In this document: piece after piece, positions 1 to 6,318 of the stretch
Numbering within the stretch: position 1 is the stretch's first letter
Layout of the letters: every line of letters begins with the position of its first letter
Assembly (NCBI GenBank): GCA_913056425.1
Contig: CAJXLR010000098.1
Location: 1 to 6,318, forward strand
Length of the DNA stretch: 6,318 bases
Source: an uncultured Bacteroidota bacterium
Lineage (GTDB): Bacteria > Bacteroidota > Bacteroidia > NS11-12g > UBA9320
Direction of reading: 5' to 3'
Notes under the pieces: generated by a model
What the model saw: the letters and a program-made list of their open reading frames with translations, nothing else
The model's database searches: none
What the model was told of the DNA's origin: nothing
Position numbers and translations under genes: made by a program

Positions 1-361
1 TCAAATCCGGGTAACGTTCCACGGTTAACATCCATCGACTCAAAGAACCAGAAAGTTGATTTTGTGCAGCCTCAAATTTTGCAAGATTTTCAGGCGTCAA
101 TTCGTCTGCAGAAATATTTATGCTGGTTGCTTTTGCTCGCGCCTCAATAACATCAGTAAGGGTTTCTTGTTCAAACTCGGCAGCATTCTTTACGATTGCC
201 GCAAGTCCTTTTACTTTATCTGCTCTTGCTTGATAGGCAGTTTCAACATCAGCCCAAGATTGGTTTACTTGTTCGCTTGAAGTTAACATTCCGTTGTAGC
301 CACGGAAAATCCATAGACCCAGAATGACGAGGGCGCCTACCCAAATTAAAGTCTTCTTCAT
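1..361 (-). CDS. LemA-family membrane protein, N-terminal 120 residues (3' end outside window)
   Basis: Translating the minus strand from the ATG at 361-359 gives 120 residues open to the window edge, so the C-terminal part is missing. A short N-terminal tail (MKK) precedes one hydrophobic segment at about residues 4-19. The sequence after it (RGYNGMLTSSEQVNQSWADV) follows the LemA pattern of a YNxL-like turn, then a helix with E-x-V-x-x-(A/S)-W-A-D-V-E. Further family marks are YQARAD at about 43-48 and EQETLTDVIEARAKAT at about 64-79. LemA proteins are about 180-200 residues long, with one N-terminal membrane helix and a long helical bundle outside the membrane; their molecular role is poorly defined. 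The usual LIPNLV stretch after RAD is replaced by KVKGLAAIV, so this is a divergent member. It lies 41 bases downstream of the glycosyltransferase on the same strand and may be co-transcribed or use its own weak promoter. The family call is firm; the function is unknown. Confidence 0.85.
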   Translation of the reverse strand, partial: MKKTLIWVGALVILGLWIFRGYNGMLTSSEQVNQSWADVETAYQARADKVKGLAAIVKNAAEFEQETLTDVIEARAKATSINISADELTPENLAKFEAAQNQLSGSLSRWMLTVERYPDL

Positions 362-382
362 TGTTTTAGTAATTCGTTTATA

Positions 383-416
383 CAAGTATACGGAAAAGGG
401 TACTACTTAGTTTCAA
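383..416 (-). promoter_or_regulatory. Possible weak Bacteroidota-type promoter for the LemA gene
   Basis: On the minus strand TATACTTG (390-383) matches the Bacteroidota -7 consensus TAnnTTTG at five of six fixed positions. A TTG (416-414) lies 23 bases upstream, at the long end of the accepted spacing. Transcription would begin roughly 15 bases before the LemA start codon. The -7 box overlaps a 12-base sequence at 379-390 made of TATAC and GTATA arms around a 2-base centre. The -33 element falls inside the end of the glycosyltransferase gene. This is a pattern match only, and read-through from upstream genes is equally possible. Confidence 0.3.
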
Positions 417-1359
417 GGTCTAGACCAAAGCCTTCTTGAATCTGATAGCGGTTCCGTTCACGAGATGATCTACTGATGAGTTCGCCGAGAAATCCGGCAA
501 CAAATAATTGAACACCAATAATCATGGCTAAAATACCCAGGTAAAACAACGGTCTCTCCGTCATCTCGTATTCTTTCCAAACGATTTTAGCGATGGACAG
601 ATAAGAGGCGATTACAAAACCACCAGCGAAGAATAGGGTTCCCAAACTGCCAAAAAGGTGCATTGGGCGCTTGCCAAACTTGCCAACAAACATGATAGAT
701 AGCAAGTCAAGCGGGCCATAAATGAATCTCGATAAACCAAACTTGGTAGTACCGTATTTACGCGCTTGGTGCTGAACTACCTTTTCCCCAATTCGATCGA
801 AGCCGGCCCATTTAGCAATTACCGGGATGTAGCGATGCATTTGCCCGTATACTTCAATGTTTTGAACCACTTCTAGCCGATATGCTTTCAAACCACAGTT
901 CATGTCGTTCAGATTTACTCCGGACATCTTACTTGTAACGTAGTTATAGAGCTTGGTAGGAATGGTTTTAGATAATGGGTCGTATCGTTTTTTCTTCCAA
1001 CCTGATACGATGTCGAAGCCTTCTGCTAAAACCATGCGACGCAATTCAGGAATTTCTTCCGGCGAATCTTGCATGTCAGCATCCATTGTAATCACAACTT
1101 CGCCATTTGCGTATTTGAAACCTTCGTTCAGCGCCGCCGATTTGCCATAGTTTCGTCGGAACCGGATTCCTTTAACACCATGGTGTTTGTCTTTTAAAGA
1201 TTCAACGACAGACCAAGAAGCGTCTGTGCTGCCATCGTCGATAAAAATCACTTCATAACTCAGTTTTGCCTCGTTCATCGAGCGCTCAATCCATGCCGTC
1301 AATTCCGTCAAGGACTCTTCTTCATTAAACAGAGGTATAACTATCGAAATGTCGTTCAT
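403..1359 (-). CDS. Family 2 glycosyltransferase, polyprenyl-phosphate (GtrB/ArnC/DPM1-like) type
   Basis: This 318-residue protein has a complete GT-A glycosyltransferase domain followed by two membrane helices, the layout and length of GtrB/ArnC-type enzymes. These transfer a sugar from a nucleotide donor to a polyprenyl phosphate carrier on the cytoplasmic face of the inner membrane. Visible motifs are IVIPLFNEEES (6-16), DDGSTD (41-46), RRNYGKSAALNEG (68-80), the metal-binding DAD in MDADMQDSPEE (92-102), NDMNCGLKAYR (151-161) and GQMHRYIPV (172-180). Hydrophobic segments lie at about 235-258 and 271-295, followed by a basic SRSSRERNRYQ tail. The ATG start sits just before the first beta strand, as is normal, and overlaps the preceding stop by one base (TAATG), implying translational coupling with the dihydroorotase homologue. 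No catalytic residue appears to be missing. The sugar donor cannot be read from the sequence; the product could feed glycan or lipid modification of the envelope. Confidence 0.93.
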   Translation of the reverse strand: MNDISIVIPLFNEEESLTELTAWIERSMNEAKLSYEVIFIDDGSTDASWSVVESLKDKHHGVKGIRFRRNYGKSAALNEGFKYANGEVVITMDADMQDSPEEIPELRRMVLAEGFDIVSGWKKKRYDPLSKTIPTKLYNYVTSKMSGVNLNDMNCGLKAYRLEVVQNIEVYGQMHRYIPVIAKWAGFDRIGEKVVQHQARKYGTTKFGLSRFIYGPLDLLSIMFVGKFGKRPMHLFGSLGTLFFAGGFVIASYLSIAKIVWKEYEMTERPLFYLGILAMIIGVQLFVAGFLGELISRSSRERNRYQIQEGFGLDLETK

Positions 1360-2639
1360 TAACTAAAATCTAAATGTCTCCAACCGTTTACCACAAACGT
1401 ACATTTACCGGTTAGTGTTTTGCCAAATAATGGGTTGTTTGCAGATTTTGAGAGGTTTGTTGATTTGTTGTAGTCCCAATTCAAGGTAGGGTTTGCAATC
1501 ATCAAATTTGCCGTCTCCCCTTCAGTTATTTCATTCTCGCTTAAGTTGAGGATGATTCTCGGGCGAAAAGCACATCGTTCAACCATTGTTTCCAAAGAGA
1601 TGTCTTTACTCAAGTACTGGTTGTATGCACTGTAGAATGTTTGAAGGCCATTGATGCCGGGTTGTGCGTAGTCAAACTCCAACTTCTTTTCTTCAACATT
1701 TCTCGGGTTGTGATCGGAAATAATGGCGTCGATGGTTCCATCATTTACAGCAGCGATTAAGGCCTGCCGGTCGGACTCTGTCCTAAATGGTGGTGTAACC
1801 TTGAAGTTGCTATCGTATTCCAGAACATTCTTATCGGTATAAATCAAGTGCCAAATACTTACGTCACACGTGACCGGGTATCCAGCGGCTTTTGCTGCGC
1901 GGATTAGATCAACCGTTTTGGCTGAGCTAATGTGTGAGAAGTGAATTGGAGCTTCTGCGTATTGAGCGATGTCAATCTCCTTTTTTACCTGACTGGTTTC
2001 AGCTAAATCAGGCTGTTGTTTGAGTCCGGTATGGATGGTTGTCTCACTTTCATTAACCGATGCGCCTTTTTTTAGGTCCTCGTCAATTGCATGTGTCATT
2101 ACAACTCCTCCAAATTCCCGACTGTACATCAAGGCTCTGGATAATGCCCCGGATGACCGAAAATGATTATCCCCATTGCTATAAGCCATGGCACCGGATA
2201 AGTGCATGTCGTACATTTCGGTGATATCACCAGAGTCGAGGTTCTGTGTTGCTGCACCTACCGGATATATGTCCGGTAGCACATTAAGACCTTGGTTGTT
2301 GATGTATTCTACTTGTGCCTTAGTCTGCACAATAGGATCTGTAGTAGGATGAACCGCTAACCCAGTGAAACCACTAGCGGCTGCTGCAGCAGAACCCGTT
2401 CGTATGTCTTCTTGGTGCTCAAAACCTGGATCCCGGAGTTGACAACGTAAATCCATGAAACCCGGAAGAATGAAGCAACCTTCTGCGTTAACTTCTTTGT
2501 CGGCGTTCGTGGAAATAGGTTTGGCAGAGATCTCTATGATTTGCCCGTCTTTAATGAAAATGTGAGCAACCTTCCGGTGCAGTTCGTGTCCCGGTTGGAT
2601 TAAACTTCCCCCTGAAATTTTTACTGTTGATTCAGACAA
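1359..2639 (-). CDS. Dihydroorotase-family protein with degenerate metal site (probable pseudo-dihydroorotase)
   Basis: A 426-residue amidohydrolase of the type I dihydroorotase family, of about normal length (420-450). Genuine enzymes close carbamoyl aspartate to dihydroorotate in pyrimidine synthesis and carry PGFxDxHxHxRxPG. Here the strand reads PGFMDLRCQLRDPG (59-72): the fold and the substrate-binding Arg69 remain, but both His ligands are replaced (R65, Q67). The usual SDDG aspartate region reads SNGD (154-157), so that ligand is probably lost too. His183 (MTHAIDED), His236 (FSHISS) and Asp309 (ISDHNP) are kept, and the NPPLR motif is VTPPFR (281-286). The protein is otherwise well formed, with no frameshift or stop, so it looks selected and not decayed. 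The best start is TTG at 2639-2637: the next Met is residue 62, and no in-frame ATG lies between the upstream in-frame stop (near 2684) and the TTG. It overlaps the BatA-like gene by 8 bases. Dihydroorotase ancestry is certain; activity is doubtful. Confidence 0.88.
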   Translation of the reverse strand: MSESTVKISGGSLIQPGHELHRKVAHIFIKDGQIIEISAKPISTNADKEVNAEGCFILPGFMDLRCQLRDPGFEHQEDIRTGSAAAAASGFTGLAVHPTTDPIVQTKAQVEYINNQGLNVLPDIYPVGAATQNLDSGDITEMYDMHLSGAMAYSNGDNHFRSSGALSRALMYSREFGGVVMTHAIDEDLKKGASVNESETTIHTGLKQQPDLAETSQVKKEIDIAQYAEAPIHFSHISSAKTVDLIRAAKAAGYPVTCDVSIWHLIYTDKNVLEYDSNFKVTPPFRTESDRQALIAAVNDGTIDAIISDHNPRNVEEKKLEFDYAQPGINGLQTFYSAYNQYLSKDISLETMVERCAFRPRIILNLSENEITEGETANLMIANPTLNWDYNKSTNLSKSANNPLFGKTLTGKCTFVVNGWRHLDFS

Positions 2640-4677
2640 TCGCTTCAGTTTTAGGTGATTTCGGAGTGAATTTCCAAAATCTCAACAAAAGTATCTCAAA
2701 ACCAAGAAATATCAAGGTAAGTGCGATACACAATCGCCAGTATTGTTTACCATACCGATTTAGCTGAACAGATTCAGAAATATATGGCTCTACATCTTGA
2801 ATAAAGTCGATATTAATTCCTGTAAAAAGATTTGAGATTTCTTCATCCGACATAAATCGATTTACAGACTCAGATCGATTAAAGTTGAACGCCACTGTCT
2901 GCAACAAACTATCGCCTCCATAAACATCAGCAAAACCGGCTTCTAAATCGTCGTATCCGGCATCTAGAACGGTTTCACCTCCTGCTTGAGACAAGACCGG
3001 AATCCAATTTCGCTCACCCATTTTCATGGAAAGCTTTTCGCGGAATTGCCCCGCTCCAGGCAATACATTGACATAATTTCGATTGTCGATTGGGTAACTT
3101 AAAGCCAACTGATCAGAGTTGGTGAAAGCCATTTTTAAGAAACTCGGAACAAACAGCCCATGTCTTGGAAAATTGGACCATTCTTCATTTAACGGGCATG
3201 CAAGCGTATAAACCTGTCCCCTACCTAAATTGGTTACAGCGAGGAATGATTGGCCGTTTTCTAATTGTAATAGGTCTGTAGTGTTTAATCCTTTCGAAAT
3301 CGGGTAGTATTTCTGAACCACCGGCAGGTCTATGTTTTTCGGAATTTTATCAAACACCGTTTTATACATCGGATGCTCGGTTTCAATTTTCCCAACTCTA
3401 CTGCTACTCGCCACCGACGTTCCAATGCTTCCAGATTCTAAGATGGAGAACAAATCGTTAAGTGGTTTTGAACCAGGTTTCGATGAAGGAATAATCACGA
3501 CGTTGCCACCATTTTGGACAAACTGGTTCAGCCCCTCCGCAATTCCGGAGGAAATCGTTTCCAACTCGTTGAGTACAATTAATTCGCTATCATCAAAGGC
3601 GTCAATGGAAACATTACTCGTTGTATTGTCGATTACATTGAAGTAATTATCGGTCGCATAGAGTTTTGCTAAGTATTGGTTGGACCCATTGCCATTTGCG
3701 ATGTATACATCACTTCCAGCCGCCACAAAAAGTGATTGGTAGTAAGTGTCGTCAAAGAATATCGCCTGATCGTCCAAGGCAATTTCAATGTTTTGCCAGC
3801 CACTCTGACTCACCGTGAAACCCAATTCGATGACAGATGAGCTGTTGGGAGCGAGTTCGAAGCCTGTAACCGCTTTGCGCACACCGTTTACATCAAGTCT
3901 CAGGCTTCCGGCATTTACAGATTGATCGCTGTAATTCTGCAGCGAGACATTTAATGCTATAGGTGTGTTCAGTTGAATTACCGGGCTTGAAATCCACGCG
4001 GTGTCTATGGATATGTTGTTAAATACAGGGGATTTGAGCGGAATTGCGGTTAACGATACCGTGCTATCCGGGACTAGTCCCGCTGCAGACGAAGTCTCTT
4101 GAAAATCGGAAATCAAGTAAATCTTCCTATTGCCGAGATTCTGATCCGCCATGCGGTTAGTGATTAGCCGTACCGCATCTGTTAATGGTTTTGACGTTTT
4201 TTCAATTTGGATGTCGTCAATCTGCTGGATTGCGGTTTCGCGTGATACAGGATTAACCGAATTTCGAGTATTACTGAATACAAGGAATTGATCGGTGCTG
4301 GGGTAGGATTTAACAATCTCACGCGCTTTTTCACGAGCAACTTCAATAAGCGGTCCATCCGAACCTTCTTGCTCCATGCTGAAACTGTTGTCGACATAAA
4401 TCCCTACAACGGTGTCTTCGGGACTGGTAGATTGGTTTATCGGGACAAACGGCTTAGCAAATGCCAGTACCAGAAATGTTATAGCCAGCAGACGGGTGAG
4501 TAGAACGAGTAAGTTACGCAATCGTTTTACCGATTGACTTTGTTGCTGGATGTTTTTTAGAAACTTGACATTCGTGAAGCCAATGGTTTTGTAGCGCCTG
4601 AAGTGAAACAGGTGAATGATTATCGGGACGGCTAGGAAGCCTAATGCCCACAAAAAAGACGGGTAAACAAAACTCAT
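2632..4677 (-). CDS. BatA-type membrane protein with VWA-like domain
   Basis: A 681-residue protein opening with the Bacteroidota N-terminal double-transmembrane (BatA, PF07584-type) domain. It has a hydrophobic helix at about 5-24, then a basic amphipathic stretch containing HLFHFRRYKTIGFTNVKFL (22-40), and a second helix at about 55-77. A VWA-like domain follows, with the MIDAS start DNSFSM (D96, S98, S100) and a later aspartate at D191 (IYLISDFQ). The usual MIDAS threonine motif is not clear (TSKPLTDAV, 161-169). Residues about 200-310 look like a beta-sandwich. Residues about 320-520 look alpha/beta, with GLNQFVQNGGNVVIIPS (382-398), which recalls glutamine-amidotransferase-like folds seen in related proteins. 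A third helix lies at about 648-667, followed by a short basic tail, so the large middle section is predicted to lie on one face of the membrane. The role is unknown; Bat proteins are linked to aerotolerance and envelope stress in Bacteroides and relatives. It is first in the minus-strand run, behind a good promoter. Confidence 0.88.
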   Translation of the reverse strand: MSFVYPSFLWALGFLAVPIIIHLFHFRRYKTIGFTNVKFLKNIQQQSQSVKRLRNLLVLLTRLLAITFLVLAFAKPFVPINQSTSPEDTVVGIYVDNSFSMEQEGSDGPLIEVAREKAREIVKSYPSTDQFLVFSNTRNSVNPVSRETAIQQIDDIQIEKTSKPLTDAVRLITNRMADQNLGNRKIYLISDFQETSSAAGLVPDSTVSLTAIPLKSPVFNNISIDTAWISSPVIQLNTPIALNVSLQNYSDQSVNAGSLRLDVNGVRKAVTGFELAPNSSSVIELGFTVSQSGWQNIEIALDDQAIFFDDTYYQSLFVAAGSDVYIANGNGSNQYLAKLYATDNYFNVIDNTTSNVSIDAFDDSELIVLNELETISSGIAEGLNQFVQNGGNVVIIPSSKPGSKPLNDLFSILESGSIGTSVASSSRVGKIETEHPMYKTVFDKIPKNIDLPVVQKYYPISKGLNTTDLLQLENGQSFLAVTNLGRGQVYTLACPLNEEWSNFPRHGLFVPSFLKMAFTNSDQLALSYPIDNRNYVNVLPGAGQFREKLSMKMGERNWIPVLSQAGGETVLDAGYDDLEAGFADVYGGDSLLQTVAFNFNRSESVNRFMSDEEISNLFTGINIDFIQDVEPYISESVQLNRYGKQYWRLCIALTLIFLGFEILLLRFWKFTPKSPKTEAIV

Positions 4678-4713
4678 TAAACTCTATACGATTTCTCGGG
4701 TCGAATATTTTGG

Positions 4714-4746
4714 CAAATGTACATTAACCATTGGTCGGGGAGCAAA
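4714..4746 (-). promoter_or_regulatory. Bacteroidota-type promoter for the minus-strand BatA-like gene run
   Basis: Reading the minus strand, TTTG (4746-4743) is followed after 21 bases by TACATTTG (4721-4714), an exact match to the Bacteroidota housekeeping sigma factor consensus of a TTTG -33 box and a TAnnTTTG -7 box. Transcription would begin about 30 bases before the BatA-like ATG at 4677. The -7 box overlaps a perfect 10-base palindrome, AATGTACATT (4716-4725), which could simply arise from the box or could be an operator. No Shine-Dalgarno sequence precedes the ATG, as is usual in this phylum. Confidence 0.55.
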
Positions 4747-4770
4747 TCATCGACGAACGGTTCCAAATCC

Positions 4771-4778
4771 TACATTTG
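4771..4778 (+). promoter_or_regulatory. Possible -7 promoter box for the nucleoid-associated protein gene
   Basis: TACATTTG matches the TAnnTTTG consensus exactly and lies 17 bases before the ATG at 4796, leaving a short leader of about a dozen bases. No TTG or TTTG lies at the expected -33 spacing (around 4747-4753), so the promoter would be weak or need an activator. The same octamer occurs on the opposite strand 50 bases away as the -7 box of the divergent gene. Confidence 0.4.
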
Positions 4779-4795
4779 CAATCCAAAATTGCCTT

Positions 4796-5836
4796 ATGCT
4801 CTATTATCAAGATGCTGAAATCAGCAAAGTTGTTGTACACGAAGTTGGGAATCGTTCGCTGGAAGATGGTGTTCAATTGTCTGATGAATTGGCCCACACC
4901 GATGCTTCGTCGTTTGAAGTGCTGAAAGAATATTTCTTTTCGTCTTTCGATGCGAATCAGCAATACCACTTGCATCACGAGGCTAGCATCGACTTGAACG
5001 AGGTGTACACATTTGCAAAAGCGGTGTTCAACGATCCGGAAACGTTTTTAGAGCAGTCAAAACATTTGGCGAATACACTTTATAAACACAGTGAGCATCC
5101 CAACATCAAGCCGGGAGAGTTTTGCGTTGCTTTAATAGATCGCGTGCAGCTAGACGGTGTTGAAGGTCGGGCGCTTGGGCTATTTAAGTCGGAGAACAAA
5201 GCAGGCTTTTTGGAGATGCACAAGGCAAACAAACACTTTGAGATTGAAGGGAAACGCGGTATTCATGCCGGGAAACTTGATAAAGGATGTCTTGTTTTTG
5301 AGGGTGACGAGGAAGAAGGATACACTGTATTAGTTGTAGATCAAACGAATAAAGGTGTAGAAGCGAGGTATTGGTCAGAATTGTTTTTGCAGTTGAGGCA
5401 TAAGCGCGACACGTATTTCAACACGCAATCGTTACTTTCCGTATGTAAGGACTTCGTTCAAGAAGCATTACCGGAGGAGTATGAAGTGGAGAAAGCAGAC
5501 CAGATTGATTTGTTGAATAAGTCTATTGGGTATTTCAAAGACAATGAGCGTTTTGTTCAGGAGGAGTTTGAAGGAGCAGTTTTACAAGATCCAGAAGTAA
5601 TCCAGAGTTTCAATAAGTTCACCCAGACTTATGCCGAAGAGAATGCATTTGAGATGCCCACTTCGTTTGAGATATCCAAGCAAGCGGTTAACAAGAAGTC
5701 ACGAGTATTTAAGAGCGTGCTAAAACTGGATAAGAACTTCCATATTTATATCCATGGTGATCGAAGTAAAATTGAACGTGGTGTAGACGATGATGGAAGG
5801 AAGTATTACAAAGTCTATTACGAAGAAGAGCAGTAA
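4796..5836 (+). CDS. 37-kDa nucleoid-associated protein, YejK/NdpA family
   Basis: A soluble, acidic 346-residue protein without signal peptide or membrane helix, of typical family length (about 335-350, PF04245-type). E. coli YejK associates with the nucleoid and was identified by affinity for DNA; its exact role is unclear. Family-like features are the N-terminal region (AEISKVVVHEVGN, 7-19), PGEFCVALIDRVQLDG (106-121) leading to LFKSE (129-133), and a central strand-helix unit, VLVVDQTNKGVEARYWSELF (168-187), followed by LRHKRDTYFNT (190-200). The C-terminal end carries KLDKNFHIYIHGDRSKIERG (320-339), then a basic-aromatic strand (KYYKVYY) and an acidic tail. The ATG is chosen because the N-terminus aligns with the family from about residue 5; upstream sequence in the same frame has no better start. 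It diverges from the BatA-like gene and is followed after 45 bases by a methyltransferase, with which it may share a transcript. Confidence 0.85.
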   Translation: MLYYQDAEISKVVVHEVGNRSLEDGVQLSDELAHTDASSFEVLKEYFFSSFDANQQYHLHHEASIDLNEVYTFAKAVFNDPETFLEQSKHLANTLYKHSEHPNIKPGEFCVALIDRVQLDGVEGRALGLFKSENKAGFLEMHKANKHFEIEGKRGIHAGKLDKGCLVFEGDEEEGYTVLVVDQTNKGVEARYWSELFLQLRHKRDTYFNTQSLLSVCKDFVQEALPEEYEVEKADQIDLLNKSIGYFKDNERFVQEEFEGAVLQDPEVIQSFNKFTQTYAEENAFEMPTSFEISKQAVNKKSRVFKSVLKLDKNFHIYIHGDRSKIERGVDDDGRKYYKVYYEEEQ

Positions 5837-5881
5837 TTGGAGTTTGATTTGGAACTGTAAACGACGTTCTTTGCCCCGAGT

Positions 5882-6318
5882 ATGGGATTCATAGAGGCCA
5901 TAAAAATACCAACGAAGTTTGTTCGTCTAAAGCGCCATTTTGGCGATAACGAGTTTATCTTGTTGGACGTAGGATCGGGAAATAAATCTGCAACGGATTT
6001 TAAAACCTATTTCCCCAACGGGAAGTATCACGGTATTGATATTGTGCGCGACTACAATTACGAGCCGGAAGATTTTGACCAGATGGAGGCCTTTTACGAA
6101 ATGGATCTTGAAGCGTTGAAGTTTGATGCAATTCCCGACAACCATTTTGATGCCATCTTGATGGCTCACATCATTGAACACTTAAAAAATGGTGATGAGG
6201 TTGTTCGAAAAATGACATCCAAACTGAAGTCGGGTGGGGTGATATACATCGAATATCCCGGAGAGAAGAGTACGAAACTCCCGAGTAGAAAAGGTACGTT
6301 GAACTTTTACGACGACGA
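5882..6318 (+). CDS. Class I SAM-dependent methyltransferase, N-terminal 145 residues (3' end outside window)
   Basis: Translation from ATG 5882 gives 145 residues and runs off the right edge. An in-frame TAA at 5858-5860 limits upstream extension, supporting this start. The Rossmann-type methyltransferase motifs appear in order: motif I LLDVGSGNKSATDF (27-40), which binds S-adenosylmethionine; the acidic end of strand 2, GIDIV (51-55), which usually contacts the ribose; FDAILMAHIIEHL (89-101), matching the methyltransferase type-11 pattern with a conserved EH; and LKSGGVIYIEYPGE (115-128) for the following strand. The stretch from about 129 (KSTKLPSRKGTLNFYDD) matches a region where such enzymes often place substrate-contacting residues. 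The substrate is unknown; similar proteins occur in polysaccharide clusters, but nothing here confirms that. The gene is 45 bases after the nucleoid-associated protein gene, with no obvious promoter in the gap, so co-transcription is plausible. Confidence 0.85.
   Translation, partial: MGFIEAIKIPTKFVRLKRHFGDNEFILLDVGSGNKSATDFKTYFPNGKYHGIDIVRDYNYEPEDFDQMEAFYEMDLEALKFDAIPDNHFDAILMAHIIEHLKNGDEVVRKMTSKLKSGGVIYIEYPGEKSTKLPSRKGTLNFYDD

Noticed and set aside
56..280. Plus-strand open frame of 74 codons
   Set aside because: It lies antisense to the LemA gene, whose translation matches a known family; the plus-strand product is Cys/Phe-rich with no recognisable motif.
362..402. Possible terminator between the glycosyltransferase and LemA genes
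   Set aside because: The only inverted repeat (379-390) has 5-base AT-rich arms with a 2-base centre, too weak to be a terminator and without a following T run in the transcribed direction.
953..1150. Plus-strand open frame inside the glycosyltransferase gene
   Set aside because: It is antisense to a gene with complete catalytic motifs and its product resembles nothing recognisable.
3332..3646. Plus-strand open frame of 104 codons within the BatA-like gene
   Set aside because: It is antisense to a continuous 681-residue frame and has a low-complexity hydrophobic and Ser-rich product, typical of a shadow frame.
4182..4503. Two short open frames on opposite strands within the N-terminal part of the BatA-like gene
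   Set aside because: Both overlap the VWA-like region of the BatA-like protein out of frame and show no family features.
4724..4978. Short open frames on both strands across the start of the nucleoid-associated protein gene
   Set aside because: They compete with the YejK/NdpA-like frame, whose N-terminus matches its family, and they show no domain.
5927..6181. Minus-strand open frame inside the methyltransferase gene
   Set aside because: The plus strand carries ordered methyltransferase motifs; the minus product is a shadow.
1..6318. CRISPR array, insertion sequence, tRNA or rRNA, phage or toxin-antitoxin genes
   Set aside because: No repeated spacer pattern, terminal inverted repeats, transposase motifs, cloverleaf sequence or phage-like proteins were seen on either strand.

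Overview
The window looks like chromosomal DNA of a Bacteroidota bacterium, probably Flavobacteriales-like. The evidence is protein content (a BatA-type membrane protein, a Bacteroidota-style dihydroorotase homologue and a 37-kDa nucleoid-associated protein), TAnnTTTG-type promoter boxes instead of E. coli-type -10 boxes, and the lack of Shine-Dalgarno sequences before most starts. Genus or species cannot be told from the sequence alone. Coding density is very high, and no stretch over 300 bases lacks a gene.

Layout: two groups of genes diverge from a roughly 118-base intergenic region at about 4678-4795. To the left, on the minus strand, lies a tight run in transcription order: a 681-residue BatA/VWA-like membrane protein (4677-2632), a dihydroorotase-family protein (2639-1359, 8-base overlap, TTG start), a polyprenyl-phosphate-type family 2 glycosyltransferase (1359-403, 1-base TAATG overlap), and after 41 bases a LemA-family membrane protein (361 to beyond the left edge). 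To the right, on the plus strand, lie a YejK/NdpA-type nucleoid-associated protein (4796-5836) and, 45 bases on, a SAM-dependent methyltransferase (5882 to beyond the right edge).

How they may work together: three of the four minus-strand products are predicted membrane proteins (BatA-like, glycosyltransferase, LemA), so the run looks like a cell-envelope operon. The exception is the dihydroorotase homologue. It has lost the HxH metal-binding motif and probably one more metal ligand, so it is probably not a working pyrimidine enzyme and may serve the envelope module in another way. That is inference.

No mobile element, CRISPR array, RNA gene, phage gene or clear defence system is visible. 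This is mostly an ordinary core-genome region. The best candidate for undescribed biology is the translationally coupled pair of a BatA-like protein and a metal-site-degenerate dihydroorotase.
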